DNA of 64,000 nt from NCBI RefSeq assembly GCF_000808015.1, contig NZ_JWHR01000109.1:1-64000 (forward strand). The letters are read 5' to 3'. This stretch comes from Terrisporobacter othiniensis. Lineage in GTDB: Bacteria > Bacillota > Clostridia > Peptostreptococcales > Peptostreptococcaceae. The translations under genes and the position numbers were made by a program. Positions 25,879 to 35,114 of the stretch are shown here, piece after piece. Below the pieces are notes generated by a model, which made no database searches, was not told the DNA's origin, and was given only the letters and a program-made list of their open reading frames with translations. Every line of letters starts with the position of its first letter. Position 1 is the stretch's first letter.

Positions 25879-25915
25879 AAAGCTACCCAGAGATTTTCTC
25901 TGAGTAGCTTTTTAT
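25879..25915 (+). terminator. Terminator after megL
   Basis: AAGCTAC and GTAGCTT with inner CAGAGA/TCTCTG are followed by TTTTA. The 155 bp from here to the next gene are AT-rich with nothing recognisable. Confidence 0.9.
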
Positions 25916-26070
25916 TGTACATGAGTGTTTTAGTAAAATATTATGGGTATTTTAATATTTATGCAGATAAGAAGATGTTTATTAGTTATTTTTTTTTGCA
26001 AAATAAAAAAAATATAAGTAAAATAAAATAAGTAGAAATTTACATATTAAAATTCATCAGGAGGGTAGTT

Positions 26071-27318
26071 ATGAGAAATATAGACATAAATAAGCTACAA
26101 GAGGAAGTCAACAGATGCCTTCTTTGTAAAAAGCCAAGATGTAAGGCAAACTGTCCAATAGAGACACCAATCCCAAAGATAATTGAACTTTATAAGGCTG
26201 GTAAGATAGAAGAAGCTGGAGAGATTTTATTTAATAATAATCCATTATCAGCAGTATGTGGAGTAATATGTCCTCACGAAAATCAGTGCTTAGGACATTG
26301 TATTAAAGGAATAAAAGATAAGCCGATAAAGTTTCATGAACTAGAAACTCATATATCTAGTGAATATTTAAAAAATGCAAAGTTTAAACAAGAGAAAAAA
26401 CTAGAAGATAGAATAGCGATAGTTGGTTCAGGACCTGCAGGAATTACACTAGCATTTATTTTAGCCAAAAGAGGATACAAAATCACAATATTTGAGAAAA
26501 ATTCAGAAATAGGTGGGGTACTTAGATATGGTATACCTGATTTTAGATTATCAAGGGAAGTTCTAGATAATATAGAAGAAAGGCTTTTAGACTTAGATAT
26601 AAAAATCAGATATAATGCTTTAGTTGGTCCAGTTTTAACACTTGATAAATTGATGGAAGATGGATATAAGGCTATATTTATAGGAACAGGAGTGTGGAAT
26701 CCAAAACCACTTAGGATAAAGGGAGAAAGCTTAGGACATGTTAATTATGCCATAAATTACTTAAAGTCACCTAAATCATTTAGATTGGGAGAAAAAGTAG
26801 TAATTATAGGAGCTGGAAATGTGGCGATGGATGCAGCAAGAACTGCAAAGTATTATGGAGCAAAAGAAGTAACTGTTGTATATAGAAAAGATTTTGAACA
26901 TATGACAGCTACAAATGCAGAGATAGAAGATGCAAAAGAAGAAGGCGTAAGGTTTGAATTATTTAAGTCTCCTGTAGAAATAGTGGATGAAGGTGTTGTA
27001 TTTATTGATACAAAAATGATTGAGGAAGATGGAAAAGAGAAGATGATTAATGTAGAAGGATCAGAAAAGTTAATGGAAGCTGATTCTGTGATAATAGCTG
27101 TTAGTCAAAGTCCTAAAAATAATATTGTATCAAATACAGAAAATTTGGAAACGAACAGACATGGACTGCTTGTAATAGATGATATTGGGCACACAACTAA
27201 AGAAGGAGTATTTGCTTCTGGTGACGTAGTTACAGGTGCAAGGACTGTTGTAGAAGCAGTAGCTCATGGTAAAAAAGTAGCTGATGCAATTGATGAATTT
27301 GTAAGGAAAAATAATTAA
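26071..27318 (+). CDS. GltD-like NAD(P)-dependent oxidoreductase
   Basis: This 415-residue iron-sulphur flavoprotein is of the glutamate synthase small subunit type. Eight cysteines in two groups (16, 19, 24, 28 and 63, 67, 73, 77) bind [4Fe-4S] clusters. A FAD Rossmann motif VGSGPAG follows near residue 115, the linking segment GGVLRYGIPDFRL comes next, and a second Rossmann motif IGAGNVAMDAA lies near residue 250 for NAD(P)H. No glutamate synthase large subunit or NfnA-type partner is adjacent, so the electron acceptor is unknown. It may work as a free-standing subunit or with a distant partner. Confidence 0.85.
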   Translation: MRNIDINKLQEEVNRCLLCKKPRCKANCPIETPIPKIIELYKAGKIEEAGEILFNNNPLSAVCGVICPHENQCLGHCIKGIKDKPIKFHELETHISSEYLKNAKFKQEKKLEDRIAIVGSGPAGITLAFILAKRGYKITIFEKNSEIGGVLRYGIPDFRLSREVLDNIEERLLDLDIKIRYNALVGPVLTLDKLMEDGYKAIFIGTGVWNPKPLRIKGESLGHVNYAINYLKSPKSFRLGEKVVIIGAGNVAMDAARTAKYYGAKEVTVVYRKDFEHMTATNAEIEDAKEEGVRFELFKSPVEIVDEGVVFIDTKMIEEDGKEKMINVEGSEKLMEADSVIIAVSQSPKNNIVSNTENLETNRHGLLVIDDIGHTTKEGVFASGDVVTGARTVVEAVAHGKKVADAIDEFVRKNN

Positions 27319-27334
27319 ATAAATAGATAATATG

Positions 27335-27377
27335 GCTAGAGTGAAAATTATAAAATATTTTAACTCTAGCTATTTTT
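27335..27377 (+). terminator. Terminator after the GltD-like gene
   Basis: GCTAGAGT and ACTCTAGC with an AT-rich inner stem are followed by TATTTTT. Confidence 0.75.
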
Positions 27378-27570
27378 AATTGTAATAAATTTATATTTTA
27401 TATGATTTGTAGACAGTGATGAGGTAATTTACCAATGTAGAAACTTAATATAAGGGAAAATTTTGTTTTTGTGCATTAAATTAGAAAATAAAGATAAAAA
27501 TTACATTAAAGTAAAATTATTTGTAATATGAACAATATATAAAAATATAATGGATAAAGGAGTGAGTAAT

Positions 27571-28011
27571 TTGACAGATGATAGAAATGTAGATGACATA
27601 TTAGAAAACTTTACACAATTTTGGGGGAGATTAGCTGAAGAATTTCCACCAAAAGATTCCTATGAAATATATAGGGATAAAGCAAAATCTGCTCAAAATA
27701 AAGACGAAGCTCTTAACTTTATGCACAAATCCGTTTCAGAAGCAAAAAAGATGATTCCTAAAAATGCGCTGGAAGGAATGGACGGTGAGACATGGCTAAG
27801 TCAAAATGCCAGACCCTATATAATGATGAGAAAAGAGCTGGCAGAGATGTATGTTTACTTTAGACTAATTGATGAAGCTGTTAAAGAATATTTTGATATT
27901 TTAGATATGGATGCTTTTGACAATCTTAATATTAGAGGCAACTTAGCAAGTTTACTGCTCAATGAAAATAGATATGAAGATTTTGAAAGATTGATTAGTA
28001 ACTATTGGTAA
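27571..28011 (+). CDS. Small helical cytoplasmic protein, unknown function
   Basis: This 146-residue protein has no signal peptide or membrane helix. It contains TPR-like helical stretches (RKELAEMYVYFRLIDEAVKE and NIRGNLASLLLNENRYEDFE), suggesting a small tetratricopeptide-type scaffold. A TTG at 27571 lies 8 nt after AAAGGAG and is the best start; the ATG at 27550 precedes the ribosome binding site. No enzyme motif was recognised. It stands alone. Confidence 0.7.
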   Translation: MTDDRNVDDILENFTQFWGRLAEEFPPKDSYEIYRDKAKSAQNKDEALNFMHKSVSEAKKMIPKNALEGMDGETWLSQNARPYIMMRKELAEMYVYFRLIDEAVKEYFDILDMDAFDNLNIRGNLASLLLNENRYEDFERLISNYW

Positions 28012-28046
28012 ATAAATTTTAAATATATATAATAAAAATGAATGAG

Positions 28047-28075
28047 AACTGGTCTCTTATGGGGCTAGTTTTTTT
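28047..28075 (+). terminator. Probable terminator
   Basis: AACT and AGTT close an imperfect stem (TCTC with GGGG by wobble) followed by seven T residues. Confidence 0.5.
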
Positions 28076-28225
28076 GTGGAAAAATGCAAGATAATCAAAA
28101 ATTACAATTAGGAAAAGGTTACAAAATAATTAAAAATTAATTTTTTTTAGAAAAACTGATTAGAGAATGAAAGTGTTGGAAATGCTTGGATTACATTATG
28201 GTAAATAAGTGAAAAATATTTAAAA

Positions 28226-28289
28226 TGTAACTGATTTGTAATTTTTTTACTGTAAAACACTTTAAAAAGTTACAAAAATGTAATATAAT
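28226..28289 (+). promoter_or_regulatory. WalR-like box upstream of a cell-wall protein promoter
   Basis: TGTAACTGATTTGTAAT (28226-28242) is two TGTWAH half-sites separated by 5 bp, the consensus of the WalR (YycF) response regulator. A TATAAT at 28284-28289 is a likely -10, with no clear -35. Further TTACA/TGTAA words surround it. The rest of 28076-28378 is AT-rich leader with nothing else recognised. Confidence 0.5.
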
Positions 28290-28378
28290 ACATATATAAA
28301 GTTACAAATGAAAACAAAGACAAAAAGAATTTTTAATTTGAAATATAGTCCTAAAAAATTAATATAGGGGGAAGATGT

Positions 28379-29137
28379 ATGTTTAAAAAAAGTTTAAAAG
28401 CGACGGCATTTGTATCATCATTAGCAATAATGTTTGGTATGGCTAAGCCTATAAATGTGGATGCAGCAACTACTTATGTAATGGCAACAGGAAGTGTAAA
28501 TGTTAGAACAGGAGCATCAACTAAATATAAATCAATAGATAAACTTAAAAAAGGTAAAGTAGTAAAAGTATTATCTTCAAGAAATGGATGGTACAAAGTA
28601 CAATTATCTAGTAGTAAGACTGGATGGTCTAGTAAAAAATATTTAACAACTACAAATGCTACGGTAAAATCTAGTGTAAACGTTAGAACAGGAGCATCAA
28701 AAAAATACAAAGTCATAGATAAACTTAGTAAGGGAGAAAAGGTAAAAGTATTATCTTCTTCAGGCGATTGGCGCAAAGTACAATTTGATGGTGATGAAAT
28801 TGGATGGTCTCATGAAGACTATATAAAGAAAACAAGTTCATCAAGTTCATCAGGATCATCAATGAACGTAAAGAAAAAATTAACTGTTAAAGCTTACGCA
28901 TACACAGGTGGTGGATACACAGCAACAGGAACGAAAGCTAAATATGGAACATTAGCAGTAGATCCAAAGGTAATTCCTTATGGAACTAAAGTTTATATAA
29001 AAGAATTAGATAAAGTTTTCACTGCAGAAGATTGTGGTGGTGGAATAAAAGGAAATAAAGTAGATATATATATGAACTCAGAATCTGCTTGCAGAAACTG
29101 GGGAGTTAGAACAATAACATTACAAATATTAAAATAG
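28379..29137 (+). CDS. Secreted cell-wall protein with two SH3 domains and a C-terminal 3D domain
   Basis: This 252-residue protein has a cleavable signal peptide (hydrophobic 8-23, cleavage after VDAA). Two bacterial SH3 repeats follow, each starting SVNVRTGAS (about residues 38-90 and 100-150), then a Ser-rich linker and a 3D domain with the Asp motifs AVDPKVIPYGTKVYI, AEDCGG and KVDIY. The 3D fold is that of lytic transglycosylase MltA and of Bacillus YocH and YuiC, so peptidoglycan cleavage is likely. A WalR-like box upstream fits, since WalR controls wall hydrolases. Monocistronic. Confidence 0.9.
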   Translation: MFKKSLKATAFVSSLAIMFGMAKPINVDAATTYVMATGSVNVRTGASTKYKSIDKLKKGKVVKVLSSRNGWYKVQLSSSKTGWSSKKYLTTTNATVKSSVNVRTGASKKYKVIDKLSKGEKVKVLSSSGDWRKVQFDGDEIGWSHEDYIKKTSSSSSSGSSMNVKKKLTVKAYAYTGGGYTATGTKAKYGTLAVDPKVIPYGTKVYIKELDKVFTAEDCGGGIKGNKVDIYMNSESACRNWGVRTITLQILK

Positions 29138-29143
29138 AAAATG

Positions 29144-29173
29144 AAGAGTAAGGTAAATTCCTTGCTCTTTTTT
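29144..29173 (+). terminator. Terminator after the SH3/3D gene
   Basis: AAGAGTAAGG and CCTTGCTCTT (one G.U) with loop TAAATT are followed by TTTTA. Confidence 0.85.
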
Positions 29174-29210
29174 ATATATTAGTATAATAATTTGAAAAAT
29201 AGAAGTTAAA

Positions 29211-29255
29211 AATAGCAACTATTTCAGATATTTAATATCTAAGATAGTTGCTATT
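29211..29255 (-). terminator. Terminator of the thiamine transport operon
   Basis: AATAGCAACTAT and ATAGTTGCTATT with an inner AGATATT/ATATCT stem lie just beyond the stop of the last minus-strand gene. A T-rich run follows on that strand. Confidence 0.85.
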
Positions 29256-29265
29256 TTAATTCGTA

Positions 29266-30009
29266 TTATTTGCTGAGTATACTGTTATAAGTTTTAGTTA
29301 TATTATATTTTAATTCATCAAGTTGAATATCTTTTGCACTACACATGCTGTTATACACATTAATAATCTCACTAGGCATGCCATAAGCACCGTTAACCCA
29401 TTCTAAAGCAGTAGGACCGTCTGTTTCTGCTAGAATATGATCTAGAGGAACTAGTTTGGCAATTTCTTTGCTTTTTTGTGAAGTATTTATATCCACACTT
29501 AAAGTAAAATAAGAATTACTATCTATAAATTTATTTAAAGTATGAAAATCACCGCTATACCAGTGGATTATAGATTTTTCTAGCATATTTTCTTTATTTA
29601 AAATATCATAAACTAATTTTTCTGCGCCTTTAGTATGGATATTTAAAAATTTATCATAAGTTTTAGCTTTTTTTACAAAGTGTTTAAAAACTTCAATCTG
29701 AGGTTCAAAGGTTGATTTATCTTCTACCCAGTGAAAATCTAGACCAACTTCGCCTATGATTTTGCTACTTTTTATATAATCATCATAAATATCCAAGTTG
29801 GGAACTTTATCAGTAATTTTCCAAGGATGTATACCAAAAGTAGGTATAATATTAGAACATGACTTGGAAAACTCAAAATTCTTCTTATAACTTTCTTCAT
29901 CCATAGCACAGGATATTACTTTTATATTATTTTCATTTATATCATCATAAACCTTTTGTAATTCATGGTCTTTGTAGAAATCTATATGACTGTGAAAATC
30001 TATATACAT
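29266..30009 (-). CDS. TatD-family metal-dependent hydrolase
   Basis: This 247-residue amidohydrolase-fold protein of the TatD DNase family has metal ligands in DFHSHID (N-terminus), GEVGLDFHW, NIHTKG, IHWYSG and AETDGP. TatD proteins are reported as 3'-5' DNases, but this one is the last gene of a TPP-riboswitch operon. Its ATG directly follows the stop of the ATPase gene, so a role linked to thiamine or pyrimidine salvage is possible. It is somewhat shorter than typical TatD. The catalytic set looks complete. Confidence 0.85.
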   Translation of the reverse strand: MYIDFHSHIDFYKDHELQKVYDDINENNIKVISCAMDEESYKKNFEFSKSCSNIIPTFGIHPWKITDKVPNLDIYDDYIKSSKIIGEVGLDFHWVEDKSTFEPQIEVFKHFVKKAKTYDKFLNIHTKGAEKLVYDILNKENMLEKSIIHWYSGDFHTLNKFIDSNSYFTLSVDINTSQKSKEIAKLVPLDHILAETDGPTALEWVNGAYGMPSEIINVYNSMCSAKDIQLDELKYNITKTYNSILSK

Positions 30010-30747
30010 TTATAAATAACCTAAGATTTCTTTCTTAAGTTTTGCCACATTTTCCAAGTTATCTTTATTATAGACTCTATTGTCTACAAATATTTCCTTA
30101 GTAATTACAGCAGGTTTATTTGATAAAATATAAATTCTATCTGATAAAAGTATTGCTTCATCAATATCATGAGTAATAAGCAATATGGTAGATTTAATTT
30201 CTTTTTTTATATCTAGTAGCCAGTTTTGCATGGAAGATCTCGTGATAGAATCCAGTGCGCCAAAAGGTTCATCAAGGAGCATAATATCGCTGGAATTAAC
30301 AAAAGTTCTCATAAAGTTAACTCTTTGTCTCATACCACCAGAAAGCTCATTTGGATATTTATTTTCGTAGCCTTCCAGACCAAAAGTAGAAAAGTAAGGC
30401 TTAACTATTTCGCGACTTTTTTTCTTTTTTTCACCTTTTAAAACTAAAGGTAAAGAAACATTGTCTATTATATTTTTGTAAGGAAGAAGAAGGTCTTTTT
30501 GGTACATATAACTGAAACGACCGTTAATATCTACCTCACCAGAGTCACATGTAGTTAAGTTGGAAAGTATGTTGAAAATAGTACTTTTACCACAACCACT
30601 AGGACCTATGATGGAAACTATTTCATCCTCATAAACATGCAAATCAATATCTTTTAAAATAAGTTTGTCTTTGTATTTTTTTGATAAATTACTAATAACA
30701 ATCTTCTTATTATTAGTTTGGTAAGAATTCATTTGTATATGCATCAC
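30010..30747 (-). CDS. thiZ: Thiamine-precursor ABC transporter ATPase (ThiZ-type)
   Basis: This 245-residue ABC ATPase is of the nitrate/taurine/thiamine-precursor class. It has Walker [10 protein letters not shown], the signature LSGGMRQR, and Walker [13 protein letters not shown] followed by the H-loop THD. Its start lies inside the end of thiY (overlap about 35 bp); an ATG five codons later is an alternative. With ThiX and ThiY it imports a thiamine pyrimidine precursor (HMP or its formylamino form), as deduced from the TPP riboswitch. Confidence 0.88.
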   Translation of the reverse strand: MMHIQMNSYQTNNKKIVISNLSKKYKDKLILKDIDLHVYEDEIVSIIGPSGCGKSTIFNILSNLTTCDSGEVDINGRFSYMYQKDLLLPYKNIIDNVSLPLVLKGEKKKKSREIVKPYFSTFGLEGYENKYPNELSGGMRQRVNFMRTFVNSSDIMLLDEPFGALDSITRSSMQNWLLDIKKEIKSTILLITHDIDEAILLSDRIYILSNKPAVITKEIFVDNRVYNKDNLENVAKLKKEILGYL

Positions 30748-31723
30748 TTGCTTTCATATCCTTGTTTATTAATTTATATTCTTTCATGAAATCAGTGTAG
30801 TTATCCCAAACACTATCCTTCATTTCGCCCCATTTAGAAGCATCATCTATATATTTGCTTGCTAAATATTTTTGACTTTCAATAGCCAAGTCTTCGTTTA
30901 TTTCAGGAGCGTGCTTTAATAATATTTTTGCACTTTCTTCAGGATTTTTAACACAATCTTCATATCCTTTGCTTGTTGCAGCTAAAAACTTTTTAGCAAG
31001 CTCTGGATTATCATTTATTATTTTATCGTTAGTTACTAAAAGAGGAGTGTAGTAGTCTAATCTCTTGTCTAAATCTTTAGTAGCTATAAAGTTAATATCT
31101 TCGCCACGAAGTTTTGCTTCCACACCTGTCCAACCTTCGAAAATATTGGCTATATCTATGTCACCTTTAGTAGCTGTGAAGAAGTCATCTTCTCCTATAT
31201 CTACTATTTTAATTTTGCTAAAATCAGCATTGTTGTTAGTCATAATTGCATTTAAAGTGGCTTTTTCTGACTCTGATCCCCATCCACCATAAGTTTTGTT
31301 TTCAAAATCTTTTACAGTTTTTATATTTTTACTTGCTGGAGAAGCAAACCCAGAAGTATTATGTTGGATAATTGTTGCTATAGCTTTTATTGGAAGTGGA
31401 TCTTCACTAGTTTTCGCGTAAGTAACATCTTCTTGATAACTTACACCGAAATCAGCCTTACCAGTAGCAACTATAGTAGTAGCACTACCATCAGCTGGTT
31501 GAATTATTTCAACATCTAAACCTTGTTCTTTATAGTATCCTTTATCAAGGGCAACGTATAATCCTGTATGGTTAGTATTTGGAGTCCAATCTAGAACGAC
31601 AGTAACTTTTTCTAAATCTGAACTTCCTTCTTGTTTTTCAGTACCTTTGTTTGAGCAACCAGTCACTAAACCTATAGTAAGTAGTGCTGATGTCATTAAT
31701 GATATGCTTTTTTTTAATTTCAT
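30713..31723 (-). CDS. thiY: Thiamine-precursor binding lipoprotein (ThiY, NMT1/THI5-like)
   Basis: This 336-residue lipoprotein has a lipobox LVTGC at about residue 23. The mature protein begins with [17 protein letters not shown], the hallmark of NMT1/THI5-like HMP-binding proteins, and continues [12 protein letters not shown] and [10 protein letters not shown]. It captures the pyrimidine moiety of thiamine or a breakdown product outside the cell. The ATG has a GGAGAG ribosome binding site and lies 1 bp from the stop of thiX. Confidence 0.92.
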   Translation of the reverse strand: MKLKKSISLMTSALLTIGLVTGCSNKGTEKQEGSSDLEKVTVVLDWTPNTNHTGLYVALDKGYYKEQGLDVEIIQPADGSATTIVATGKADFGVSYQEDVTYAKTSEDPLPIKAIATIIQHNTSGFASPASKNIKTVKDFENKTYGGWGSESEKATLNAIMTNNNADFSKIKIVDIGEDDFFTATKGDIDIANIFEGWTGVEAKLRGEDINFIATKDLDKRLDYYTPLLVTNDKIINDNPELAKKFLAATSKGYEDCVKNPEESAKILLKHAPEINEDLAIESQKYLASKYIDDASKWGEMKDSVWDNYTDFMKEYKLINKDMKASDAYTNEFLPN

Positions 31724-31724
31724 C

Positions 31725-32501
31725 TTACTCTCCTTTGTACTTATGTTTTAATATTATTTTCTTTAAAATATTTATAATCATTACAAATATTAAACTAAAT
31801 ATTATTACTAATATTGTTGATGCAAATACCTTATCTAGGGCATAAGAACTTTTCGCTCTTACCATATAAACACCAAGTCCAACGCTTCCACCTAACCATT
31901 CAGCAACAGTTGCTGCAACAAATGCGTAAGTGGCAGAAATTTTTAATCCTGTAAATAAACTTTCCAAAGACATGGGAAGTTTTAGATGGATAAAAGTGCT
32001 TAATTTACTAGACTCCATAGTTTTGAATAAATTTATATAGTCTTTATCTATGTTTTCCATGCCATCCACAAAATTTATTAATATGGGGAAGAAACAAGTA
32101 GTCATTACCATGATTATTTTTGGTAGTGAATCAAATCCAAACCATATTATAAGTAGTGGAGCTATGGTTATTGTTGGTATCATTTGAGATACTAACATTA
32201 TGGGATAGAAACATTTTTTTATAAATGGAACAAAGTCCATAATAGTTCCTATTAATAATGCTAACAATATGGAAAATACAAATCCTAAAACAGACTCTTT
32301 TAAAGTGATTAAAGAGTGCATTTGTAAATTGGCAAAGTCTGAGCTAAAAACCTTTATTATCTCACTTGGTGCAGGCATTATATATTTGGGGATATGGTTG
32401 CTTACAACAATAAACTGCCATATTAAAATAATACTTATAAATGTTACAAGTGGATAAATATAATTTTTAATTTTATCTGTGATTTCTAAGTTTGTCTTCA
32501 A
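31725..32501 (-). CDS. thiX: Thiamine-precursor ABC transporter permease (ThiX)
   Basis: This 258-residue permease has about six helices and the cytoplasmic coupling loop of the BinD-type family (from [13 protein letters not shown] to [16 protein letters not shown]). It starts with TTG at 32501, 9 nt after GGAGG, and lies within the end of the upstream thiamine-binding gene (29-bp overlap), so translation is coupled. It forms the membrane channel for ThiY-delivered substrate. Confidence 0.88.
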   Translation of the reverse strand: MKTNLEITDKIKNYIYPLVTFISIILIWQFIVVSNHIPKYIMPAPSEIIKVFSSDFANLQMHSLITLKESVLGFVFSILLALLIGTIMDFVPFIKKCFYPIMLVSQMIPTITIAPLLIIWFGFDSLPKIIMVMTTCFFPILINFVDGMENIDKDYINLFKTMESSKLSTFIHLKLPMSLESLFTGLKISATYAFVAATVAEWLGGSVGLGVYMVRAKSSYALDKVFASTILVIIFSLIFVMIINILKKIILKHKYKGE

Positions 32502-32763
32502 TTGTTAAGCCTCCAGCTTTTTCGTCAACCCTAGCAACTGTTATTACTCTTTCACATCCTAGTTGAAAAGGTATTTTGTGCATTACTTTTATTAAATCAA
32601 ATACTTCTTCAAATTCCCCTTCAAATGTAGTACTCATAGCACCAATTTCGTACTTAAGTCCACTTTCTTTTACTTTTTCGATGCAAGCATCTACTACTTT
32701 GTACATTTCATCTTCACCTGTATAAGGTCTAAGAGGCATTACTGCCACGTCTGCTATAACCAT
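32473..32763 (-). CDS. Thiamine-binding protein, MTH1187/YkoF family
   Basis: This 96-residue ferredoxin-like fold protein is of the MTH1187/YkoF-like family (formerly DUF77). It has the pattern VIADVAVMPLRP at the N-terminus, then YEIGAMSTTFEGEFEEVFDLIK in the centre, which forms the ligand pocket, and RVITVARVD near the end. Relatives bind thiamine or its pyrimidine part in the cytoplasm. It is the first gene of the TPP-riboswitch operon. GGAGAGA precedes the ATG. Confidence 0.88.
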   Translation of the reverse strand: MVIADVAVMPLRPYTGEDEMYKVVDACIEKVKESGLKYEIGAMSTTFEGEFEEVFDLIKVMHKIPFQLGCERVITVARVDEKAGGLTIEDKLRNHR

Positions 32764-32799
32764 TATTATCTCTCCTTTTTATTTAAATACCCTAAATAT

Positions 32800-32988
32800 A
32801 AAATTCGCTTCGCCTGAGCGACGTGTCGGCGAAACACTTCATATCGCCAAAATTGAGAAGCATATCGTCAACGATATATCATCGTTACCACTTCGGATAA
32901 ATCCGTTACTCAAACGAGATGCCTTCGTTACCACTTTAAGCCACTGTGTGGGCGCTATGAAATTTCAGGCAACGACCTTGCTCAAAAT
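32800..32988 (-). repeat. Dispersed structured repeat, long copy 6 in the thi operon leader
   Basis: Read on the minus strand, it runs from TTTTGAGCAAGGTCGTTG to CAGGCGAAGCGAATTTT. It has the shared segments AGTGGCTTAAAGTGG, GCGATATGAAGTGTTTC and CGCCGACACGTCGCTCA. Stems are GCCT/AGGC, CCAC/GTGG and GGCGA/TCGCC. A middle part (about 32845-32915 on the plus strand) repeats the AACGA/TCGTT motif several times and makes this copy the longest. It lies between the riboswitch terminator and the first gene. Confidence 0.8.
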
Positions 32989-33038
32989 ATACTTTTTACG
33001 TATTATATACTCATTGATATTTTTTATTTTATAAATGT

Positions 33039-33069
33039 AAATAAAAAATGCTATACCCGTAGGTATAGC
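33039..33069 (-). terminator. Riboswitch-controlled terminator, thi operon
   Basis: On the minus strand GCTATACC and GGTATAGC with loop TACG are followed by ATTTTTTATTT. Confidence 0.9.
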
Positions 33070-33122
33070 ATGCATAATCGAATTTAAAACCCTAGAATTT
33101 TTATGGGAAATAAAGTGGATGA

Positions 33123-33199
33123 AGCTTTCCTACGCTGGTATTATCCAGATCAGGTACAAGGGTCGGTAAAACCTCTCAGCCAATTAAGGCACCCCTAGC
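33123..33199 (-). promoter_or_regulatory. TPP (THI-element) riboswitch
   Basis: On the minus strand the conserved order is present: GGGGTGCC, GGCTGAGAGG, ACCCTTGTACCTGATCTGG, ATAATACCAGCGTAGG. This is a textbook thiamin pyrophosphate aptamer. The terminator downstream makes it an OFF switch for the thi transport operon at high TPP. Confidence 0.96.
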
Positions 33200-33219
33200 A
33201 ATTATTTACTTTCAACTTC

Positions 33220-33247
33220 ATTATAGTTGATTACAAAAGATTGTCAA
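33220..33247 (-). promoter_or_regulatory. Strong SigA promoter of the thi operon
   Basis: On the minus strand a perfect TTGACA (33242-33247) and a perfect TATAAT (33220-33225) are separated by 16 bp, with the riboswitch starting about 20 bp downstream. Confidence 0.85.
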
Positions 33248-33424
33248 CTATGAATTTAAGTATAGATTCGGATAGTTTGATTGTCAGATGATATAAAATA
33301 TACTATATATGTAATTAGGAGAATAAATACTTCAGTTAATGGAATTAAGATAAGAAAGATTTTTTAGTTAATAATAGAGATTTTATAGTTAAAGTGAAAA
33401 TATTATATCTGGGGGAGGAAGGAT

Positions 33425-35038
33425 ATGAACTTTACTTCAAGTAAGAATAAATACAATTCCATAAGAAATGTTGTTTATGGAAAAAATGGAGCAGTGGCAA
33501 CATCAACACCAATTGCAGCTGGGGCAGGTTTAGATATTTTGAAAAAAGGTGGAAATTCAGTAGATGCAGCCATAGCAACAGCAGCTTGCCTTACAGTAGT
33601 TGAGCCAACAGGATGTGGAATAGGTGGAGATGCTTATGCATTGGTGTGGATTGAGAAGGAGAAGAAGCTTTATGGGTTAAACTCCAGTGGATTTGCGCCA
33701 CAGAGAATGAAACTGAAAGAATATGAAGGGATGACTGCCATGCCTAAGTATGGATTTGGAGCTGTAACAGTTCCAGGAATACCTGCTGCATGGGCAGAGC
33801 TTAATAGAAAATATGGCAAGTTAAGCTTGCTGGAATGTTTAAAACCTGCCATAAATTATGCAAGAGATGGATATGCTGTGGGAAAAACCGTATCTAAATT
33901 ATGGCAGACAGCTTATGATGAGTACGAAGAGAACTTAGTGGGAGAAGAGTATAAGTACTGGTTTGACACCTTTGGAAAAAAAGGAAGAGCGCCAAGGGCT
34001 GGAGAGATTTTTAAGTGTGAAGAAATGGCAGCAACTCTTGAAGAAATAGGAAGAACCAATAGTGAAAGTTTCTATAGAGGAAGCTTGGCTGACAAAATAG
34101 ATGAGTTCTCTAGAAAATATAATGGTTTTATTAGAAAAAGCGATTTAGAGAAGTTTTATCCTCAGTGGGTGGAACCAATTAGTACAGAATATAAAGGATA
34201 TAATGTTTTTGAAATACCACCAAATGGTCATGGAATAACAGTGCTTATGACTCTTAATATATTAAAAGGTTTTGACTTGGATAATAACAGAGAAAACTTG
34301 GACAATTATCACAAAATCATAGAAAGTTTAAAACTTGCCTTTGCTGACAGTAAGTCCTATGTAACAGATATAAAGGAAATGAAAGTTAAGGTAGAAGCAT
34401 TATTAAATGAAGAATATGCAAAGGAAAGAAGAAAACTGATAAGTTCAAAAGCAATTGAACCTGTTTGTGGAGATCCATATTCACCGGGAACAGTGTATTT
34501 ATGTAGTGGTGACAAAGAAGGAAATATGGTTTCATACATACAAAGTAATTATACGGAATTTGGTTCAGGGCTAGTGGTTCCAGGTACAGGTATAGCTCTT
34601 CATAATAGGGGAAATAACTTTAGCTTAGATAAAAATCATGTAAATGTAGTGAAGCCTTTTAAGAAGCCGTATCATACCATTATTCCAGGATTTTTGTGTA
34701 AAAATAATGAAGCAGTGGGAGCTTTTGGAGTTATGGGAGCTTTTATGCAACCACAGGGTCAACTACAAGTACTTACTAACTTGATTGATTTTAATATGAA
34801 TCCTCAAGAAGCTTTGGATGCACCTCGTTGGCAGTGGATTAAAGGTAAGGAAATTCAAGTAGAAAGTGATATAAATGAAGAAATTGTAGAAGGCCTTAGA
34901 GAAAAGGGTCACGAGATTACAGTTATGGATGATTTTACAAATATGGGTAAAGGTCAAATTATATTAAAAAATGCCGAATCTGGATCCTATGTTTGCGCTA
35001 CAGAAAAAAGATGTGATGGTTATGTGGCCGCTTGGTAA
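33425..35038 (+). CDS. Gamma-glutamyltransferase family protein (cytoplasmic, YwrD-like)
   Basis: This 537-residue Ntn-hydrolase of the gamma-glutamyltranspeptidase family starts with GAVATSTPIAAGAGLDILKKGGNSVDAAIA, the usual N-terminal signature, here with no signal peptide. GCGIGGDAYALVW follows near residue 62. The small-subunit start would be near SYIQSNYTEFGSG, where a Thr can serve as the autocleavage nucleophile. The lack of a leader and the sequence style match the YwrD-like cytoplasmic branch rather than secreted Ggt. The substrate is therefore uncertain. GGGGGAGG precedes the ATG. Confidence 0.85.
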   Translation: MNFTSSKNKYNSIRNVVYGKNGAVATSTPIAAGAGLDILKKGGNSVDAAIATAACLTVVEPTGCGIGGDAYALVWIEKEKKLYGLNSSGFAPQRMKLKEYEGMTAMPKYGFGAVTVPGIPAAWAELNRKYGKLSLLECLKPAINYARDGYAVGKTVSKLWQTAYDEYEENLVGEEYKYWFDTFGKKGRAPRAGEIFKCEEMAATLEEIGRTNSESFYRGSLADKIDEFSRKYNGFIRKSDLEKFYPQWVEPISTEYKGYNVFEIPPNGHGITVLMTLNILKGFDLDNNRENLDNYHKIIESLKLAFADSKSYVTDIKEMKVKVEALLNEEYAKERRKLISSKAIEPVCGDPYSPGTVYLCSGDKEGNMVSYIQSNYTEFGSGLVVPGTGIALHNRGNNFSLDKNHVNVVKPFKKPYHTIIPGFLCKNNEAVGAFGVMGAFMQPQGQLQVLTNLIDFNMNPQEALDAPRWQWIKGKEIQVESDINEEIVEGLREKGHEITVMDDFTNMGKGQIILKNAESGSYVCATEKRCDGYVAAW

Positions 35039-35114
35039 AGTTTTGATGAAAAAATATATTTAATGAGCTAATATTATTTATAAAATGAAGTTTATTATGA
35101 AAGGGGAAAAAATT

